Origin: Actinomycetota bacterium
Lineage (GTDB): Bacteria; Actinomycetota; Humimicrobiia; Humimicrobiales; Humimicrobiaceae
Length of the DNA stretch: 8,421 nucleotides
Assembly: GCA_003567835.1 (NCBI GenBank)
Contig: PWYO01000191.1
Span: 1 to 8,421 of the forward strand
Direction: 5' to 3'
The position numbers were made by a program, and so were the translations under genes. Of the stretch, positions 5,263 through 8,421 are shown one piece after another. Positions within the stretch are counted from its first letter, which is position 1; every line of letters starts with the position of its first letter. Below the pieces are notes generated by a model, which saw only the letters and a program-made list of their open reading frames with translations, was not told the origin of the DNA and did no database searches.

Positions 5263-6372
5263 ATGAAAATAGACACCACAAAAAACCATCTTTTAGATGC
5301 TATTCTTTTTGCAAGCAGGATTATTTCTTCAAAACCAACCAATTATATTCTCAATGGCATTATGCTCGAAGCCAATAAAAACCTGACTATATACAGCACA
5401 GATTTGGAAATTAATATCAAAACTGAGATTCAAGTAAGTGTAAAAGAAAAAGGAAAAGTGGTGGTCCCCTCAAAAATATTATTAAATATCCTTAAAAACT
5501 TCCCTGAATCAAAGATTGAGCTTGCCTTAAACCAGGAAAAAAACCAGCTTACCATTACCTGCCAGAAAGCTGTTTTTACGCTAAACCTTCTTCCTTTGGA
5601 GGAATTTCCCCAATATCCAAAAATCGATACAGACAATACTTTGCATATACAAATGGAAAAGTTTAAAGATCTGATACTTAAAACACAAAAATCCATTTCT
5701 ACAGACGAAGGAAGGATTGTCTTAACCGGGGTTTTGTGCAGTATCTACCAGGACCGGATCACCATGGTTTCCACAGACAGCTACAGGCTCTCATTTATAG
5801 AAGAAAAAATCCAATCCAGTGAAAATGAACAATCAGTGGTCATTCCCGGAAAAGCCCTAGATAACATATTAAAAACCGAATCAGGAACAAACCAACTCAA
5901 AATCAACATTGAGCCCAACCAAGTCAGTTTTGGCATTGAAGACAAGAAGGGACAAAAAACCACGATAACCTCCAGACTGCTTTCGGGCAAATTTCCCAAT
6001 TATGAACAATTAATTCCTAAAAACATCAAACACGAAATATTAATCGATAAAGCAAAGCTGCTTGAAGTAGTAAGAAGAATTTCATCCATATCTCAAGAAA
6101 ACTTGCCCATTAAAATCAAAGCCGGGGCAGGTAAAATCAATGTTTCTATGGACATCAAAGAAATTGGAAGCTCCAGTGAAGAATTTGATGTGGCTTATGG
6201 GGAAGAAGAGATCGATATTGCATTTAACCCCCATTTTTTATTAGAGGGCATTCATACAATCGACGGAAAAAATATCATCTTAGGTATAGAGGAAACCTTA
6301 AAACCGGTTTTACTGAAACCTGAAGACGAAAAAAATTATTTTTATCTCCTCATGCCTATTAGAATAACATAG
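5263..6372 (+). CDS. dnaN: DNA polymerase III beta subunit (sliding clamp)
   Basis: This 369-residue protein forms the ring that holds DNA polymerase III on DNA and recruits many replication and repair proteins. It shows the three-domain clamp pattern: residues about 1-125, 126-250 and 251-369. Recognisable blocks are VVVPSKILLNILKNFP (about 66-81), VSTDSYRLSF, SRLLSGKFPNYEQLIP and the C-terminal YLLMPIRIT, which lies in the clamp's peptide-binding pocket (more often YLLMPVRL). Length is typical. ATG 5263 has AGAGG (5252-5256) 6 bases upstream. It follows the dnaA-dnaN origin region. A pantothenate gene comes next, 9 bases after the stop, instead of the usual yaaA-recF. Confidence 0.97.
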   Translation: MKIDTTKNHLLDAILFASRIISSKPTNYILNGIMLEANKNLTIYSTDLEINIKTEIQVSVKEKGKVVVPSKILLNILKNFPESKIELALNQEKNQLTITCQKAVFTLNLLPLEEFPQYPKIDTDNTLHIQMEKFKDLILKTQKSISTDEGRIVLTGVLCSIYQDRITMVSTDSYRLSFIEEKIQSSENEQSVVIPGKALDNILKTESGTNQLKINIEPNQVSFGIEDKKGQKTTITSRLLSGKFPNYEQLIPKNIKHEILIDKAKLLEVVRRISSISQENLPIKIKAGAGKINVSMDIKEIGSSSEEFDVAYGEEEIDIAFNPHFLLEGIHTIDGKNIILGIEETLKPVLLKPEDEKNYFYLLMPIRIT

Positions 6373-6381
6373 AAAGAAGAC

Positions 6382-7278
6382 ATGGAAACGGTAAACATAT
6401 CCATTATAGGAGCAGGAAGGGTAGGCACAACCATTGCTTACCTGTTTAACACCCTAAAAAACAAGAACATAAAGCTAACCTGTGTAGCAAGCAGAACACA
6501 ACATTCCCTGGACAAACTAAAACAATTTATGGGCAATGAAGCATCAGACCTTATCTTAACCACGGACTTCACGGAGGCGGCCAGATTGGCCAATTGCCTG
6601 CTGCTGGCAACACCCGATGACGCAATAGAGGTTGTAAGCAATAACATCTTCTCTGCAGTAACCGATTATCGGAGCGGCTATGTGATACATTTTAGCGGCT
6701 CAAAATCCCTGCAATCTCTGAGCAAAGCCAAGGAAGCCGGCGCACATATCGGCTGCATGCACCCCATCAAATCATTTGCCTCCGCCAATGAAGCAGTAAA
6801 AACCATAAAAGGAACCGTTTTTGGGATCACTTGCTCCAACCATCAAATAAAAGAGCTTATAATCAGATTTGTCGAAATTCTGGAGGGCAGCACCATAGAA
6901 GTAGCGGATGACAAGAAGCCCTTATACCATGCTGCATGCTGCACTGCTTCCAATTATTTGGTGGCATTAATGGATTATTCGGTGGCCATCAATGAGGCCA
7001 TCGGTATAAAGCCCCAGGATTCAGTAAATGCATTGATGGGGCTTGTAGAAGGGACTTTGGAAAATATAAAAAAAATGGGTACCAAAAAATCCCTGACAGG
7101 TCCCATAGCCAGGGGGGATGTAGGTACTATTCAAGAACATTTGACCAATTTTTCTAAGAGCAATATGGACCAGGAAATCTATCGACTAATGGGCAAAAAA
7201 GCGGCCGAAATTGCTTATGGGAACAATTGGATTGAAAACAAAACATATAAAAAATTAATCAATATACTTGGAGGTTGA
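6382..7278 (+). CDS. panG: Rossmann-like/DUF2520 protein, probable PanG-type ketopantoate reductase
   Basis: This 298-residue protein has an N-terminal Rossmann fold with the nucleotide-binding motif GAGRVG (10-15) and a beta strand LLLATPDDAI. A segment IHFSGSKSL precedes CMHPIKSFA, and a helical C-terminal domain of the DUF2520 type follows. This architecture is that of the alternative ketopantoate reductase PanG described in Francisella, with homologues in Enterococcus and Clostridioides. The enzyme reduces ketopantoate to pantoate with NAD(P)H, and panB and panC immediately downstream make the other two enzymes of the pathway. The family match is from my reading, and a different reductase role is possible. 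The start ATG 6382 is 9 bases after dnaN and has only a weak GAAGA upstream, so coupling to dnaN is plausible. Confidence 0.68.
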   Translation: METVNISIIGAGRVGTTIAYLFNTLKNKNIKLTCVASRTQHSLDKLKQFMGNEASDLILTTDFTEAARLANCLLLATPDDAIEVVSNNIFSAVTDYRSGYVIHFSGSKSLQSLSKAKEAGAHIGCMHPIKSFASANEAVKTIKGTVFGITCSNHQIKELIIRFVEILEGSTIEVADDKKPLYHAACCTASNYLVALMDYSVAINEAIGIKPQDSVNALMGLVEGTLENIKKMGTKKSLTGPIARGDVGTIQEHLTNFSKSNMDQEIYRLMGKKAAEIAYGNNWIENKTYKKLINILGG

Positions 7279-7287
7279 CAATAAACA

Positions 7288-8091
7288 ATGAGTACAAAAA
7301 AAATCACGGTAAATACTTTAATGGACATGAAAAATAAAGGGGAAAAGATCACCATGCTCACTGCATATGATTTCCAGATGGCTTCCCTTTTAGATCAATG
7401 CGGCATTGACATGATTTTGGTGGGAGATTCACTGGGAAATGTGATGCTGGGCTACGAGAACACCATCCCGGTGACCATGAATGAAATGATCCACCATTGC
7501 AAAGCGGTAACCAGGGGAGCAAAAAATGCGATGATTGTTGGCGATATGCCATTTATGTCCTATCAAATAAATGCTGAACAGGCGGTTGAAAATGCAGGCA
7601 GACTGTTAAAAGAAAGTGATGTGGAAGCGGTCAAGCTTGAAGGCGGCGAAGAAGTATTGGAGGCCATTCATAAAATCGTTCAAGCAGGAATACCGGTTAT
7701 GGGGCATCTGGGGCTTACCCCTCAATCTATTAACAAGTTTGGTGGATATGGTGTTCGTGGAGAGGCAGAAGAAGAAGCGCAAGCCATGCTTTCTGATGCC
7801 AAAAAACTGGAGGAAGCAGGGGCTTTTTCGGTGGTACTGGAAAAGGTTCCCGCAAAGCTGGCAAAATCAATCACAGATGCGATCAATATCCCGACCATTG
7901 GTATTGGCGCTGGTGTTAACTGCGACGGCCAAGTATTGGTGACCCATGATATGCTGGGTTTGTTTGAAAAGTTCCGACCAAAATTTTCAAAAAGATATGC
8001 TGAGCTGGCCAAGGAAATGAAACGTTGTTACAGCCAATACATCAAAGAAGTCAAGGAAAAGGAATTTCCGAGCCAGGAACACTCTTTTTAA
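7288..8091 (+). CDS. panB: 3-methyl-2-oxobutanoate hydroxymethyltransferase (ketopantoate hydroxymethyltransferase)
   Basis: This 267-residue cytoplasmic enzyme transfers a hydroxymethyl group from 5,10-methylene-tetrahydrofolate to 2-oxoisovalerate, giving ketopantoate. Family motifs are complete: LTAYDF (24-29), VGDSLGNVMLGYENTIPVTM with metal ligand D47, VGDMPF with D86, KLEGG with E118, MGHLGLTPQS, and VLEKVP with the catalytic-base position E184. IPTIGIGAG and CDGQVLVTHDMLG close the barrel. GYGVRG replaces the more usual G(F/Y)xVQG. The start ATG 7288 is preceded by GGAGG (7270-7274), which lies inside the end of panG at a rather long 13-base spacing. It feeds ketopantoate to the probable PanG upstream. 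Confidence 0.97.
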   Translation: MSTKKITVNTLMDMKNKGEKITMLTAYDFQMASLLDQCGIDMILVGDSLGNVMLGYENTIPVTMNEMIHHCKAVTRGAKNAMIVGDMPFMSYQINAEQAVENAGRLLKESDVEAVKLEGGEEVLEAIHKIVQAGIPVMGHLGLTPQSINKFGGYGVRGEAEEEAQAMLSDAKKLEEAGAFSVVLEKVPAKLAKSITDAINIPTIGIGAGVNCDGQVLVTHDMLGLFEKFRPKFSKRYAELAKEMKRCYSQYIKEVKEKEFPSQEHSF

Positions 8092-8094
8092 TTT

Positions 8095-8421
8095 ATGGAC
8101 GTAATCACCACAATCGGCGAAACCAAACAGGCTGTAAACAACCTTAAGCAGAAAAAGATGACCATAGGATTGGTTCCCACTATGGGCTATTTACACCAGG
8201 GCCACCTTAGTCTGATGCAAAAGGCAAAACAAGAAACAGATAGGGTATTTATCAGCATATTTGTCAATCCCACCCAATTTGGGCCCTCGGAAGATTTTGC
8301 CCAATACCCCAGGGATTTTGAAAGGGATAGCAGGCTAGCCCAACAATCGGGGGTTGACTATATCTTTTATCCCAGCACCGAAGAAATGTACCCCAAAGGT
8401 TTTTGCACCTATGTGGGCATA
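8095..8421 (+). CDS. panC: Pantoate-beta-alanine ligase (pantothenate synthetase), 5' part
   Basis: The first 109 codons are present and the gene runs off the window. The enzyme joins pantoate and beta-alanine with ATP to give pantothenate. Visible motifs are VPTMGYLHQGHLSLM (27-41), in which HQGH (34-37) is the nucleotidyl-transferase HIGH-type signature, and ISIFVNPTQFGPSEDFAQYPR (53-73), the pantoate-binding region. A full protein would be about 280 residues. ATG 8095 lies 3 bases after the panB stop with no close Shine-Dalgarno site, so it is likely coupled to panB. Confidence 0.95.
   Translation, partial: MDVITTIGETKQAVNNLKQKKMTIGLVPTMGYLHQGHLSLMQKAKQETDRVFISIFVNPTQFGPSEDFAQYPRDFERDSRLAQQSGVDYIFYPSTEEMYPKGFCTYVGI

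Noticed and set aside
1..8421. Mobile elements, CRISPR arrays, tRNA or rRNA genes
   Set aside because: No transposase, terminal repeats, regularly spaced repeats, or recognisable tRNA/rRNA sequence was found by reading; this is an ordinary core region apart from the items listed.

Overview
This is a chromosomal replication-origin (oriC) window from a low-GC, Gram-positive-type bacterium, most likely a member of the Clostridia (Firmicutes). The evidence is the block rpmH-rnpA-yidD-yidC-jag on the minus strand, facing dnaA-dnaN on the plus strand, together with an AT-rich composition, AGGAGG-like ribosome binding sites and a single-domain YidC with a basic tail. I cannot name the genus. Every recognised gene points away from the origin, so all are co-directional with replication forks.

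Layout. Positions 1-235 hold no convincing gene. A hairpin terminator at 236-263 ends the leftward operon. From right to left that operon reads rpmH (ribosomal protein L34), rnpA (RNase P protein), yidD, yidC (membrane insertase) and jag/khpB (RNA-binding protein). It starts from a consensus-like promoter at 2437-2465. Positions 2466-2769 form the first origin region, rich in DnaA-box-like 9-mers. A second promoter with the same hexamers (TTGATA, 17-bp spacer, TATAAT) at 2770-2798 drives the rightward genes. These are an unnamed GHKL-type ATPase with a C-terminal winged helix (2831-3616), then dnaA 12 bases later (3629-4984). The dnaA-dnaN gap (4985-5262) is the second origin region. It has one perfect DnaA box, several degenerate ones, CTA/TTA triplets resembling a DnaA-trio, and an AT-rich stretch. 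dnaN follows, then panG-like, panB and the start of panC (cut by the window end).

How it works together. The two DnaA-box clusters flanking dnaA look like the bipartite origin known from Bacillus subtilis. DnaA would bind both, and the dnaA-dnaN gap is the probable unwinding site. The leftward operon makes a ribosomal protein, the tRNA 5'-processing protein and membrane-insertion factors. The rightward genes make the initiator and the sliding clamp, then enzymes for pantothenate (vitamin B5, coenzyme A precursor). The usual yaaA-recF-gyrB genes do not follow dnaN here, and mnmE does not immediately follow jag.

The most notable item is the ATPase/winged-helix gene. It sits inside the origin, shares a promoter and probably a transcript with dnaA, and separates the upstream DnaA-box cluster from dnaA. 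It has no sensor-kinase phosphorylation domain, so a role in controlling dnaA expression or initiation is a reasonable but untested inference.
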